From MED-G105 sp050331095 (GTDB lineage: Bacteria > Pseudomonadota > Alphaproteobacteria > Caulobacterales > Parvularculaceae), in NCBI GenBank assembly GCA_050331095.1, contig JBHJHE010000012.1, positions 62,001 through 126,000 on the forward strand: DNA of 64,000 nt. The letters are read 5' to 3'. Below are positions 1 to 8,484 of this stretch, one piece after another. The position numbers were made by a program, and so were the translations under genes. Each line of letters starts with the position of its first letter. The stretch's first letter is position 1. The notes beneath the pieces are model-generated. The model made no database searches, was not told the origin of the DNA, and saw only the letters and a list, made by a program, of their open reading frames with translations.

Positions 1-1102
1 CGGCGGCCGCGCGATGGAGATCGTCCGCGACGCGGAAGCGCTCGATGCGTATCTGGCGACGGCGAACATCGCCATCGCGCCGAATGCGCCCTTGCTGCTC
101 GATCAGTATCTCGACAACGCCGTCGAGGTCGACGTCGACGCGATATGCGACGGCGAGCGCGCCTTCGTCGCCGGCGTTATGGAGCACATCGAACAGGCCG
201 GCGTGCACTCCGGCGACAGCGCCTGTTCGCTGCCGCCCTACACCCTGGGCGCCGGCGTCATCGCCGAACTTGAAGAGACGACGCGCCGGCTTGCGCTCGA
301 GCTTGGCGTCGTCGGCCTGATGAACGTTCAGTACGCCATCAAAGACGACGCGGTCTACATGCTCGAAGTGAACCCGCGCGCCTCGCGCACCGCGCCCTTC
401 GTCGCGAAGTCCGTCGGATTGCCGATCGCCCGCCTCGGCGCGCGCGCCATGGCGGGCGCGAAACTGAAAGAGCTTGGCCTCGTCGATCCCGAGACCGACG
501 AGGCGCCGACGCCGCAGCCGCGCCACATGGCGGTCAAAGAGGTCGTCTTCCCCTTCGCGCGGTTCCCCGGCGTCGACACGGTGCTCGGCCCCGAGATGCG
601 CTCGACCGGGGAGGTCATGGGAATCGACGACGGTTTCGACAAAGCGCGCGCCAAGAGCCTCCTCGCCGCCGGGATCGCTATCCCCACGTCCGGAACGGTG
701 TTCGTTTCCTTGCGGGACAGCGACAAGCCGACCATGGTCGCCGCTTGCAAACGCCTGATCGAACTCGGCTTTGAGATGATCGCCACCGGCGGCACGCAGC
801 GTTTCCTCGAAGGCCAGGGCCTAAAGGTCGCGCGCATCAACAAGGTGCTTGAGGGCCGGCCGCACATCGTCGACGCGATGAAGAACGGCGAAATTCAGCT
901 CGTCTTCAATACGGTCGAAGGCGCCCAGTCGGTGAAAGACTCGCGCTCGATCCGCACGACGGCGCTCGCCCAGCGAATCCCGTGCGTCACCACGGCGCCC
1001 GGGGCGCGCGCCGTGGTGCGGGCCATCGACGTTATGAGGTCGGGCGAGCTGGAAGTCGCGCCGCTGCAGGATTACGCTTCGCATGAGCTGCGAACGGCCT
1101 AA
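1..1102 (+). CDS. carB: Carbamoyl-phosphate synthase large subunit, C-terminal part (5' end outside window)
   Basis: Makes carbamoyl phosphate from bicarbonate, glutamine-derived ammonia and two ATP, for pyrimidine and arginine synthesis. Only the last ~367 residues are present; the reading frame is open from base 2, so the first ATG at 14 is internal (GGRAMEIV is a conserved CarB segment). The visible part holds the end of the second ATP-grasp domain, with the metal/ATP motif EVNPRASRT near base 365, followed by the MGS-like allosteric domain (from about base 690, including the motif IATGGTQRFL). The C-terminus looks intact. greA downstream, after the intervening peptidase, matches the usual alphaproteobacterial carB-greA neighbourhood. 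Confidence 0.97.
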   Translation, partial: GGRAMEIVRDAEALDAYLATANIAIAPNAPLLLDQYLDNAVEVDVDAICDGERAFVAGVMEHIEQAGVHSGDSACSLPPYTLGAGVIAELEETTRRLALELGVVGLMNVQYAIKDDAVYMLEVNPRASRTAPFVAKSVGLPIARLGARAMAGAKLKELGLVDPETDEAPTPQPRHMAVKEVVFPFARFPGVDTVLGPEMRSTGEVMGIDDGFDKARAKSLLAAGIAIPTSGTVFVSLRDSDKPTMVAACKRLIELGFEMIATGGTQRFLEGQGLKVARINKVLEGRPHIVDAMKNGEIQLVFNTVEGAQSVKDSRSIRTTALAQRIPCVTTAPGARAVVRAIDVMRSGELEVAPLQDYASHELRTA

Positions 1103-1162
1103 ACTGCGGCTTTGAACTCAGCCGGCTAGAAACCGCCGGCGTCGCCGGGGATCCAGAACGCC

Positions 1163-3277
1163 ATGACGACATCCGCCTTCCGCACGCGCGCGCTTGGCGC
1201 CGTCGCCGCCGTCGCTCTCGCCGCTTGCGCGGCCGGTCCATTCGCCGACGACGGCGAACGGTCCGACGCCGCACCATCCGACGCCAAGGCGTCCTCGACG
1301 CAAGCGGCGTCGGACGAGCCGGCCTTCGGCGCCTTCGGCGTCGACCTCGCCCAACGCGATTTGAACGTGTCCCCGGGCGCGGACTTCTACGCCTACGCCA
1401 ACGGAACTTGGCTCGCGAATTTTGAAATCCCGTCCGACCTTTCTCGGTGGGGCTCTTTCACGAAGCTCCGCGTGGAAGCCGAAGAAGACGTGCGCGCGAT
1501 CGTCGAGGATCTGAGCGCCGAAGCGCCGGCGCCCGATACGCTCGAAGGCAAGGTCGCCGCGGCCTACGCCGCCTTCATGGACGAAGACCGCCTCGACGGC
1601 CTCGGGGCCGACCCCATCAAGCCCTACGTCGAAGCGATCTATGCGATCGAGGATCGCGCCGGGCTGACGAAGGAGTATTCGAGCCTCCACGGCGACGCGC
1701 CTTTCGGCGTCGGCATCATTCCGGACCCGGCCGACACGACGCGCTACATCGCTTTCGTCGGCCAATCGGGCCTCGGCATGCCGGACCGCGACTATTATCT
1801 CGATGACGACGAGAAATTCGCCCGCTACCGCGACGAATACCGCGCTTACGTCGAGACGCTCTTTACGCTGACGGGCCTCGACGACGCGCCTGGCCGGGCG
1901 CAGAACGTCATCGACCTCGAGACGAAGCTCGCCGGCGTTCACTGGACGCGCGAAGACTCCCGCGACATCCAGAAAATTTACAATCCGATGTCGCCCGCCG
2001 CCCTCGCCGAGCTCGCGCCGACGTTCGACTGGCCGACGATCATCGGCGATCTCGGCCTAGACGAGATCGAGACGTTCCTGGTCGCGCAGACGACGGCCGT
2101 CGCCAAGGGCGGCGAGATCTTCGCCGCCGCAGAGCTCGATGCGGTCAAGGACTATCTCGCCTACCATACCGTCAACGCCCATGCGGACAATCTGTCGTCA
2201 GACTTCGACGAGGCGCAGTTCGCATTCTTCCAACGCACCCTGCGCGGCGTCGAAGAGCCCCGCGCGCGGTGGAAACGCGGCGTCAACCTCGTCAACGCCG
2301 GCCTCGGCGAGGCCGTCGGCCAGATCTATGTGGAGCGCCATTTCCCGCCGGAATACAAAGAGCAAATGGACCGGCTCGTCGCCGACCTCGTCGCGGCGTT
2401 CGAGGTGCGGCTCAGCGAAAACCCGTGGATGGACGACGACACCCGGGCCCAGGCGCTGACGAAGCTATCCACGTTCGAACCGCGGATCGGCTACCCAAAC
2501 AAGTGGATCGACTACGGACCGTTATCGCTAGACCGCGAGACGCTCGTGGAGAACGCGAGCGCGATCCGCGAGTTTAAGTGGGCCGAGCAACGCCGCCGGC
2601 TTGGCGGACCGGTCGCCCGCGACCTGTGGCCCTATCCGCCGCAGACGGTGAACGCCACTTATAACCCGCTTCTCAATCAGATCACGTTCCCGGCCGGCAT
2701 TCTGCAGCCGCCGATCTTCGATCCGATCGCGGCTCCGGCGGTGAATTACGCGGCCATCGGCGGCGTCATCGGCCACGAAATAGGCCACGGCTTCGACGAC
2801 CAGGGCCGGCGCTTCGACGAGACGGGCAAGATCCGCGACTGGTGGACGCCGGCGGCGGACGCCTCGTTCCAGAAGCTGACCGACGCGCTTGGCGGACAGT
2901 ATGGCGGGTACGAACCGTTGCCGGGCGAAGCGATCAATCCCGGCCTCACCATGGGCGAGAACATCGGCGATCTCGGCGGCCTGCAGATGGGGTACGCCGC
3001 CTATCACCGCTATCTCGACGCGTGCTGCGGCGGCGAAGCGCCCGTCATCGACGGCCTCACAGGCGACCAGCGCTTCTTCCTCGGTTGGGCCCAGGTCTGG
3101 CGCTCGAAGGAGCGCGTCGACGAGACCCGTCGCCGGTTGCGCACCGATCCCCACAGCCCGCCGAAATACCGGGTCAACGGCGTCGTGCGCAATCTCGACG
3201 CCTGGTACGAGGCTTTCGACATCGCCCCGGAAGACCCGATGTACCTCCCGCCGGAGGACCGTGTCCGGATCTGGTAG
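1163..3277 (+). CDS. M13 family zinc metallopeptidase, lipoprotein (PepO/neprilysin-like)
   Basis: A 704-residue zinc endopeptidase predicted to be anchored in the cell envelope. The N-terminus is a lipoprotein signal with lipobox LAAC (Cys21 region), followed by a low-complexity Asp/Ser/Ala linker. The peptidase family M13 N-domain starts around residue 65 (DFYAYANGTW). The catalytic motif HEIGH is at residues 538-542 and the third zinc ligand is E599 in ENIGDLGG; the C-terminus PEDRVRIW is a variant of the usual PxxRCRVW. Length is normal for bacterial PepO. It lies 60 nt after carB on the same strand, so it may be co-transcribed, but the function is unrelated. Bacterial M13 enzymes cleave small peptides; the natural substrate here is unknown. 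Confidence 0.95.
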   Translation: MTTSAFRTRALGAVAAVALAACAAGPFADDGERSDAAPSDAKASSTQAASDEPAFGAFGVDLAQRDLNVSPGADFYAYANGTWLANFEIPSDLSRWGSFTKLRVEAEEDVRAIVEDLSAEAPAPDTLEGKVAAAYAAFMDEDRLDGLGADPIKPYVEAIYAIEDRAGLTKEYSSLHGDAPFGVGIIPDPADTTRYIAFVGQSGLGMPDRDYYLDDDEKFARYRDEYRAYVETLFTLTGLDDAPGRAQNVIDLETKLAGVHWTREDSRDIQKIYNPMSPAALAELAPTFDWPTIIGDLGLDEIETFLVAQTTAVAKGGEIFAAAELDAVKDYLAYHTVNAHADNLSSDFDEAQFAFFQRTLRGVEEPRARWKRGVNLVNAGLGEAVGQIYVERHFPPEYKEQMDRLVADLVAAFEVRLSENPWMDDDTRAQALTKLSTFEPRIGYPNKWIDYGPLSLDRETLVENASAIREFKWAEQRRRLGGPVARDLWPYPPQTVNATYNPLLNQITFPAGILQPPIFDPIAAPAVNYAAIGGVIGHEIGHGFDDQGRRFDETGKIRDWWTPAADASFQKLTDALGGQYGGYEPLPGEAINPGLTMGENIGDLGGLQMGYAAYHRYLDACCGGEAPVIDGLTGDQRFFLGWAQVWRSKERVDETRRRLRTDPHSPPKYRVNGVVRNLDAWYEAFDIAPEDPMYLPPEDRVRIW

Positions 3278-3517
3278 ACGGCCCGGCGAGACCCAGCGCC
3301 CGCGCGGCTTCGGCCCCGGCGACGAATATTGGCGGCCCGGATCCTTGATGGCGGACCGCGGCGCGATTATTTTCGCACTCTTGCGATGACGCCCGTCGGC
3401 GACGCGACGGCTTTCGTTCATGCGTCGCGTCGCCGCGACTGGCGCGCCGGCGGCCCCCGTCCGCCCGGCTTGCCAGCCCGTTCCCGCGTCACAACCCGAT
3501 GGAGAGGCGTAAGCGGT

Positions 3518-3997
3518 ATGCAGAAGGTTCCGATGACGGTCGTCGGCCACCAACGGCTCGAGGAAGAGATCAAGCGTCTGAAGAACGTCGAGCGCCCCGC
3601 CGTGATTCAGGCGATCGCCGAGGCGCGAGCCCACGGCGACCTCTCCGAGAACGCCGAGTACCACGCGGCGAAGGAACGCCAGAGCTGGATCGAAGGCCAA
3701 ATCCTCGAGCTTGAGGACAAGTACGGCCGAGCGGAAGTTATTGACGTCGCGAAGCTCTCCGGCGAACGCGTCAAGTTCGGCGCGACGGTCACCGTGATCG
3801 ACGAGGACACGGAAGAAGAGAAGACCTGGCAGATCGTCGGCGACTACGAGGCTGACGTGCAGTCCGGCAAGGTGTCGATCTCCTCGCCCATCGCGCGCGC
3901 CCTCATCAACAAAGAAACGGGCGACAGCGTCGAAGTCGCCGCGCCCGGCGGGGCGCGCGTTTACGAAATCGCCCGCGTCGAATTCATCGCGACCTGA
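3518..3997 (+). CDS. greA: Transcription elongation factor GreA
   Basis: Binds in the secondary channel of RNA polymerase and stimulates cleavage of backtracked transcripts. The product is 159 residues, the usual GreA length. The N-terminal coiled coil carries the conserved GDLSENAEY segment with the acidic tip; the C-terminal FKBP-like domain follows (SISSPIARALINKETGD). The open frame continues upstream to 3329, but the start at ATG 3518 is preferred because GGAGAGG lies at 3501-3507 and the protein then begins at the normal GreA N-terminus (MQKVPMT). The 240 nt between the preceding peptidase and this gene probably hold its promoter; no clear sigma-70 match was found. Confidence 0.97.
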   Translation: MQKVPMTVVGHQRLEEEIKRLKNVERPAVIQAIAEARAHGDLSENAEYHAAKERQSWIEGQILELEDKYGRAEVIDVAKLSGERVKFGATVTVIDEDTEEEKTWQIVGDYEADVQSGKVSISSPIARALINKETGDSVEVAAPGGARVYEIARVEFIAT

Positions 3998-4004
3998 CGG
4001 GACG

Positions 4005-4409
4005 ATGGACGCCGTCGCCGCATCGACCGGCCGTCGCTCGTGGCCGCAGGCGCTTCTGCGCGGGCTCCGAGGGCGCTGTCCGCAATGCGGCGAGGGTCGT
4101 CTCTTCCAGCGCTACGTGGCGACGCGGCGCACGTGCGCGACCTGCGGGCTCGCGCTTGACGGGCACCGCGCCGACGACGCGCCGCCCTACGTGACGATCA
4201 TCGTCGTCGGCCACGCCGCGATACCGCTGGCGCTGGCCGCGAAGCAGCTCCTCGACCCGCCTCTCGCCGTGCAGTTCGCGTTCTGGACGCCGGCGATGAT
4301 GGTCGCGACGTGGCTCCTACTGCCCGCCTCGAAGGGCGCGCTCATAGGCCTGCAATGGGCGAACCGCATGCACGGGTTCGGCGACGGCGGGGACGACGAT
4401 TTGCGTTGA
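4005..4409 (+). CDS. DUF983 family membrane protein
   Basis: A 134-residue protein of the DUF983 family. The N-terminal part has a four-cysteine zinc-ribbon-like module, CPQC near residue 26 and CATC near residue 45, followed by two hydrophobic segments (about residues 62-80 and 87-105) that should span the membrane. It starts 7 nt after the greA stop, so the two are probably co-transcribed. Family function is not established; members commonly sit near rpmG, rnr and other translation or RNA genes in alphaproteobacteria, as here. Confidence 0.88.
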   Translation: MDAVAASTGRRSWPQALLRGLRGRCPQCGEGRLFQRYVATRRTCATCGLALDGHRADDAPPYVTIIVVGHAAIPLALAAKQLLDPPLAVQFAFWTPAMMVATWLLLPASKGALIGLQWANRMHGFGDGGDDDLR

Positions 4410-4451
4410 CTTAGCGACGACCGCCGATATTTTCGCGCTTTCGTCGGGCGC

Positions 4452-4466
4452 GTTGCGCCGCGCAAC
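4452..4466. other. Inverted repeat upstream of rpmG
   Basis: GTTGCG / CGCAAC arms (6 bp) around a 3-nt centre, 30 nt before the rpmG start. It could be a weak hairpin in the DUF983-rpmG intergenic region or a protein-binding site. There is no T-tract, so it is not a convincing rho-independent terminator. Confidence 0.25.
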
Positions 4467-4496
4467 AAAGTCAGATGACGCTCGAAGGGGCCGCCC

Positions 4497-4664
4497 ATGG
4501 CGAAGCCGACCACCATCAAGATCCGCCTCAACTCGACCGCAGGCACGGGGTTCTTCTACGTAACCAAGAAAAACACCCGCACGATGACCGAGAAGCTCGT
4601 CCTGAAAAAGTACGATCCGGTTGCGCGCAAGCACGTCGAGTTCAAGGAAGGCAAGATCAAGTAG
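4497..4664 (+). CDS. rpmG: 50S ribosomal protein L33
   Basis: A 55-residue ribosomal protein of the large subunit near the E site. It starts MAKPTTIKIRLNS and contains the typical FYVTKKNTR and KYDPVARKHV segments. It lacks the CxxC pairs of the zinc-binding L33 paralogue, as is normal for the proteobacterial form. It has no strong Shine-Dalgarno (AAGGGG lies about 7-12 nt upstream). It converges on pleD with only 4 nt between the two stop codons, so there is no room for a separate terminator. Confidence 0.95.
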   Translation: MAKPTTIKIRLNSTAGTGFFYVTKKNTRTMTEKLVLKKYDPVARKHVEFKEGKIK

Positions 4665-4668
4665 CGCC

Positions 4669-6051
4669 TTAGGCTGCGCTCTTCATCACCTTGTTCCGAC
4701 CGGTGTTTTTCGCCAGATACAAGGCTTCGTCTGCGCGTTTGATGAGCTTTTGGGAGGTATCGTCCTTCGGCCCCTCCTCGCTAGACGCGATGCCGATCGA
4801 CACCGTTACGTTAATCTCGTCCCGCCCGCCATTGAGGACCACGGGGTGGTTCGCCACCTCCTGGCGCAGGCGTTCGGCGACGACCTCGGCGAACTTCAGA
4901 TCCGTGTCGGGCATCGCCACCAGAAACTCTTCGCCGCCATATCGGCACGCGAGGTCGATGCCGCGCACCGAGTTGCGGATGCGTTCGGCGAATTCCTGCA
5001 AGACCTTGTCGCCGGCGTCGTGGCCGTAGGTGTCGTTGATGCTTTTGAAGTGGTCGAGATCGAGCACCATGATCGCCAGCGGCTGACCGGTCCAGAACGC
5101 GCGGTCGAACATCGCCGACAGGTGGCTCGCAAGATACCGGCGATTGTAGAGTCCGGTGAGCTGATCCGTAACCGCCATTTCGAGGCTGGCCTCGAACGAA
5201 TAGCGAAGCCGGTCGATGTACCGTTTGCGGCGCACCTGGGTCAGGACGCGCGCGACAAGCTCGCTCTGGTCCACGGGCCGGCTCAGGTAATCGCTGACGC
5301 CGATGTCGAGCGCACGCATGAGCTTGCGCATGTCGCCCTGGCGCACGACCGTCAGGATCGGCGTCAGTCGCGTCTCCTCGAACGAGCGGATCGACGAACA
5401 AAGGCGCAAGGGGTCGCAGCATTCAAGCGACATGTTGACGATGACGAGATCGAAATCGCCGGTCTTCACGCGCGACAGGGCGACGTCCTGCTCCATCTCC
5501 ACGGAGATCTCGAAGTTCTCGCCAAGGGCGTCGCGAAGGCGCGCGATCTGCTCTTCCTGGTCGTCGATGATGAAGATCCGGGGGGGAACGTCGTCGTTCG
5601 CCCCCTGAATGATCTCCGCCTGGTCGACGACGCCGAGGGCTTTGCCCGTCGAATAGCGCATGCGCAATTCGTCCGTCATCATCTTCAGGCGCGTCAGGCT
5701 GCGCACGCGCGCGAAAAGCGCGACATCCTCGACAGGTTTGGTTAGGAAATCGTCGGCGCCCGCATTGAGGCCGGCGACGCGGTCGCCCTGTTGGTCGAGC
5801 GCCGTCACCATGACGATGGGAATATGCGCCGTCTCCGCCGCTTTCTTGATCTCGCGGCAGGTCTCGAAGCCGTCCATCCCCGGCATCATCACGTCGAGGA
5901 GAACGATGTCGGGCTGTTCGGCCTTGGCTTTCTCGATGGCCTCCTGGCCGCTGTGGGCGGTCAGGACGTCGAAATACTCCGCCCGGAGCTTGGCTTCGAG
6001 CTGTTTGACGTTCGGCTCGAGGTCATCGACGACCAGTACGCGCGCCGTCAT
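4669..6051 (-). CDS. pleD: PleD-type response regulator diguanylate cyclase (REC-REC-GGDEF)
   Basis: Synthesises cyclic di-GMP when phosphorylated; in Caulobacter it drives the swarmer-to-stalked transition at the cell pole. The 460 residues have the PleD layout. REC1 carries the phospho-acceptor Asp53 (LLDVMMPGMDG). REC2 is degenerate, with Asn in place of the acceptor Asp (VIVNMS), as in known PleD. The C-terminal GGDEF domain has active-site GGEEF at 372-376 and a product-inhibition I-site RGID at 363-366. All elements needed for phosphorylation-dependent, feedback-inhibited activity are present. It lies 45 nt after divK, almost certainly in one operon. Confidence 0.97.
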   Translation of the reverse strand: MTARVLVVDDLEPNVKQLEAKLRAEYFDVLTAHSGQEAIEKAKAEQPDIVLLDVMMPGMDGFETCREIKKAAETAHIPIVMVTALDQQGDRVAGLNAGADDFLTKPVEDVALFARVRSLTRLKMMTDELRMRYSTGKALGVVDQAEIIQGANDDVPPRIFIIDDQEEQIARLRDALGENFEISVEMEQDVALSRVKTGDFDLVIVNMSLECCDPLRLCSSIRSFEETRLTPILTVVRQGDMRKLMRALDIGVSDYLSRPVDQSELVARVLTQVRRKRYIDRLRYSFEASLEMAVTDQLTGLYNRRYLASHLSAMFDRAFWTGQPLAIMVLDLDHFKSINDTYGHDAGDKVLQEFAERIRNSVRGIDLACRYGGEEFLVAMPDTDLKFAEVVAERLRQEVANHPVVLNGGRDEINVTVSIGIASSEEGPKDDTSQKLIKRADEALYLAKNTGRNKVMKSAA

Positions 6052-6096
6052 GGAGCCTCCCTAAGGGCGTCTCAAATCCGCAGAGTCCCGTTAGGG

Positions 6097-6495
6097 CTAA
6101 TCCAAATACCTTTTCACTTTCTCAAGAAAGTCGGCGACCGAGATGGGTTTGGCGATGTAGTCGCGGCAGCCGCCGGCGCGGATCCGCTCCTCGTCGCCCT
6201 TCATAGCGACGGCGGTGACGGCGACGACGGGGATGTGGGAAAGCGCCTCGTCGGCGAGAATTTGCTCCGTGACCTGCAGGCCTGAAACCTCCGGCAGCTG
6301 AATGTCCATGAGTATGAGGTCAGGCGGCGTCGCGCGCGCGAGCTCAAGCGCTTCCGGGCCGGTTCGCGCCTCCAGAACGCCGATGCCGTGGGCTTCAAGA
6401 AGATCGTGGAAGAGCTTGAGGTTCAGCTCGTTGTCTTCGACGATGAGTACGGTTTTTTCGTGAGCTGACAATTCGACACTCTGCATCGCCGCCAT
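6097..6495 (-). CDS. divK: Single-domain response regulator DivK
   Basis: A receiver-only protein that shuttles phosphate between the DivJ/PleC histidine kinases and, through DivL/CckA, lowers CtrA activity. The 132 residues have the acidic pocket ED near residues 20-21, phospho-acceptor Asp64 (LILMDIQLPEVSG; equivalent to Asp53 of Caulobacter DivK) and the conserved Lys in YIAKPIS. The core VLIVEDNELNLKLFHDLLE is near-identical in type to DivK. About 11 extra N-terminal residues are predicted from the first ATG; an internal ATG three codons later is an alternative start. First gene of divK-pleD. Confidence 0.96.
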   Translation of the reverse strand: MAAMQSVELSAHEKTVLIVEDNELNLKLFHDLLEAHGIGVLEARTGPEALELARATPPDLILMDIQLPEVSGLQVTEQILADEALSHIPVVAVTAVAMKGDEERIRAGGCRDYIAKPISVADFLEKVKRYLD

Positions 6496-6610
6496 GGATC
6501 AAGCGCTCGCGTCTCGTTCGCGTCCGCGGCGGGGTCCCGCGGCTCGCCGTTAAGGGCGATCGGCCGCGTCGGACACGGTAATCGCGGGACAAGATATCGC
6601 GCGGAAGGTA

Positions 6611-6625
6611 TTAATCGATTGTTTA
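6611..6625 (-). promoter_or_regulatory. Possible CtrA-like half-site upstream of divK
   Basis: On the + strand TTAATCGATTGTTTA matches TTAA-N7-TTAA with one mismatch, 116 nt upstream of the divK start and 46 nt upstream of dinB on the other side. CtrA is known to control divK in Caulobacter. A single mismatched site in an AT-richer patch is weak evidence. Confidence 0.25.
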
Positions 6626-6670
6626 TCGTGCCGGGCCGGAAGGCCGGGATCGGCCTGAAATCGAGCGGCA

Positions 6671-8020
6671 ATGCGGGATGCGCGAGACGCGGGGCCTCAC
6701 CGGGACGTCTGCCTCGGCTGCGGACGGGCCTGCGACGGCGCGTGTTCCCGCCCGCTGCGGCGAATCGCCTGGCGCGACGGGCTTTTCAGCCTCGCGATCG
6801 CCCATGTGGACTGCGACGCCTTTTACGCCGCGATTGAAAAGCGCGACGACCCGTCCCTCGCCGAAAAGCCCGTCATAGTCGGCGGCGGGCGGCGCGGCGT
6901 CGTCGCCACGGCGTGCTACGTCGCGCGGCGATTCGGCGTGCGCTCGGCGATGCCGATGTTCAAGGCGCTGCGCGCTTGTCCCAACGCGGTGGTGATTCGC
7001 CCGCGCTTCGAGGCCTACGCCGCCGCCGGCCGCGAGATCCGCGAGATGATGACGGCGCTGACGCCCCTCGTGGAGCCGCTTTCGATCGACGAGGCGTTCC
7101 TGGATCTCGCCGGCGCCGAACGCGTCCACGGGGGGCCGCCTGCGGTCCTTTTGGCGCGCCTGCAGGCGGAGGTCGCGCGGGAGGTCGGGGTGACGATCTC
7201 CGTCGGGCTTAGCGACAACAAGTTTCTGGCGAAGCTCGCCTCGGACCTCGAAAAGCCGAACGGTTTCACCGTTCTGCCGGAGGCGGAAGCGCCCGCGCGG
7301 CTCGCGCCCATGCCCGTCACCAAGATCTGGGGCGTTGGCGCGGCGACGGCGCGCCGCCTCGCCGAGGACGGCGCGCGCACGATCGGCGACCTCCAGCGCA
7401 TGGAGCGCAGCGCCCTGGAGATGCGGTACGGCAAGCTGGGGGCCCGCCTCGCTGACCTCTCGGTCGGCAGAGACGCGAGGGCCGTGCGCCCCGATCGCGC
7501 CGCCAAGAGCGTTTCGGCGGAGACCACGTTCAACGACGACGTTGCTTCCGTCGATGAACTGGAGAGCCGCTTGTGGGCATTGTGCGAGCGCGTCGCGGGC
7601 CGCATGCGCGAGAAATCGCTCGAGGGCCGGGTCGTGACGCTAAAGCTGAAGGACGCCGATTTCGCCGTGCGCACTCGCCGCGCGAGCCTCGCCGCGCCGA
7701 GCGCCCTCGCCCGAACCCTGTTCGAAACCGCGCGCGGCCAGCTCGCGAGCCTCCTCGCCGACGCGCCGGGCCGGCGCTATCGGCTCGTCGGCGTCGGCTA
7801 TAGCGACCTGACGGATGCGGGCGCGGTCTCCCAGGGAGAGTTGTTCGACACGCCGCGTGAGGACTGGCGACGCCGCGAAGCCGCGATCGAGGCGGTGCGC
7901 CAGCGGTTCGGCGACGGCGCCATCGTCGCGGGGCGCTCCCTTGACGTCGGCGCTGCGCCGCGGTCTCGATCCGCCGGCGGCTCGGCCCACGTAAGTCCAA
8001 GCGATCGAAGGAGATCCTAA
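6671..8020 (+). CDS. dinB: DNA polymerase IV (Y-family translesion polymerase)
   Basis: Error-prone translesion polymerase, 449 residues. The catalytic acidic residues are in HVDCDAFYAAIE (about residues 44-55) and SIDEAFLD; the HhH region (KIWGVGAATARRL) and little-finger domain follow. The N-terminus carries four cysteines (C14, C17, C21, C25), a zinc-ribbon-like extension found in many alphaproteobacterial DinB proteins, which supports the start at 6671. It is divergent from divK-pleD, matching the conserved dinB / divK-pleD / rpmG neighbourhood of the class. Its stop overlaps the next start (TAATG). Confidence 0.96.
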   Translation: MRDARDAGPHRDVCLGCGRACDGACSRPLRRIAWRDGLFSLAIAHVDCDAFYAAIEKRDDPSLAEKPVIVGGGRRGVVATACYVARRFGVRSAMPMFKALRACPNAVVIRPRFEAYAAAGREIREMMTALTPLVEPLSIDEAFLDLAGAERVHGGPPAVLLARLQAEVAREVGVTISVGLSDNKFLAKLASDLEKPNGFTVLPEAEAPARLAPMPVTKIWGVGAATARRLAEDGARTIGDLQRMERSALEMRYGKLGARLADLSVGRDARAVRPDRAAKSVSAETTFNDDVASVDELESRLWALCERVAGRMREKSLEGRVVTLKLKDADFAVRTRRASLAAPSALARTLFETARGQLASLLADAPGRRYRLVGVGYSDLTDAGAVSQGELFDTPREDWRRREAAIEAVRQRFGDGAIVAGRSLDVGAAPRSRSAGGSAHVSPSDRRRS

Positions 8021-8481
8021 TGAGCGCCGTCGAAGACCGCCTGCGCGAGAAAGGGCTGGCGCTGCCCGAGCCCGCCGCGCCCGTCGCCAACTATGCGCCG
8101 TTCGTCGTTTCAGGCGGCGTCGTTTACGTCTCAGGCCAGGTCTCGTTCGGGCCCGACGGCCTTATCGCCGGCGTCGTCGGCCGCGATCTCGGCCTCGACG
8201 AAGCGGTGAAGGCCGCTGAGGCGTGCGGCCTCAACCTCATCGCGCAGGTCAAAGCCGCCTGCGACGGCGATCTCGATCGCGTGCGCCGGGTGGTGAAGCT
8301 CACCGGTTTCGTTAACTGCGGCGCTGACTTCACCGACCATCCGAAGGCGATCAACGGCGCGTCGGACCTTATGGTCGCGGCGTTCGGCGACATCGGCCGA
8401 CACGCCCGCGCGGCCGTCGGGGCGCCGAGCCTGCCTCTCGGCGCCGCCGTCGAGGTCGACGGAATCTTCGAGATCGTTTGA
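8020..8481 (+). CDS. RidA/YjgF family protein
   Basis: A 153-residue member of the RidA/YER057c/UK114 superfamily, of the subgroup beginning (S)AVEDRLREKGLALPEP. RidA proteins hydrolyse reactive enamine/imine intermediates made by PLP enzymes. The conserved VVYVSGQVSF segment is present. The C-terminal part (GAPSLPLGAAVEVDGIFEIV) has the family's conserved core but lacks the clear Arg of archetypal RidA, having PSLPLG where that Arg lies, so deaminase activity is uncertain. Translationally coupled to dinB by a 1-nt overlap. Confidence 0.92.
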   Translation: MSAVEDRLREKGLALPEPAAPVANYAPFVVSGGVVYVSGQVSFGPDGLIAGVVGRDLGLDEAVKAAEACGLNLIAQVKAACDGDLDRVRRVVKLTGFVNCGADFTDHPKAINGASDLMVAAFGDIGRHARAAVGAPSLPLGAAVEVDGIFEIV

Positions 8482-8484
8482 GCC

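Noticed and set aside
1121..1140. Rho-independent terminator after carB
   Set aside because: GCCGGC / GCCGGC arms exist but there is no T-tract and the loop is long.
4621..5745. 374-residue plus-strand frame across pleD
   Set aside because: Antisense to PleD; no family features.
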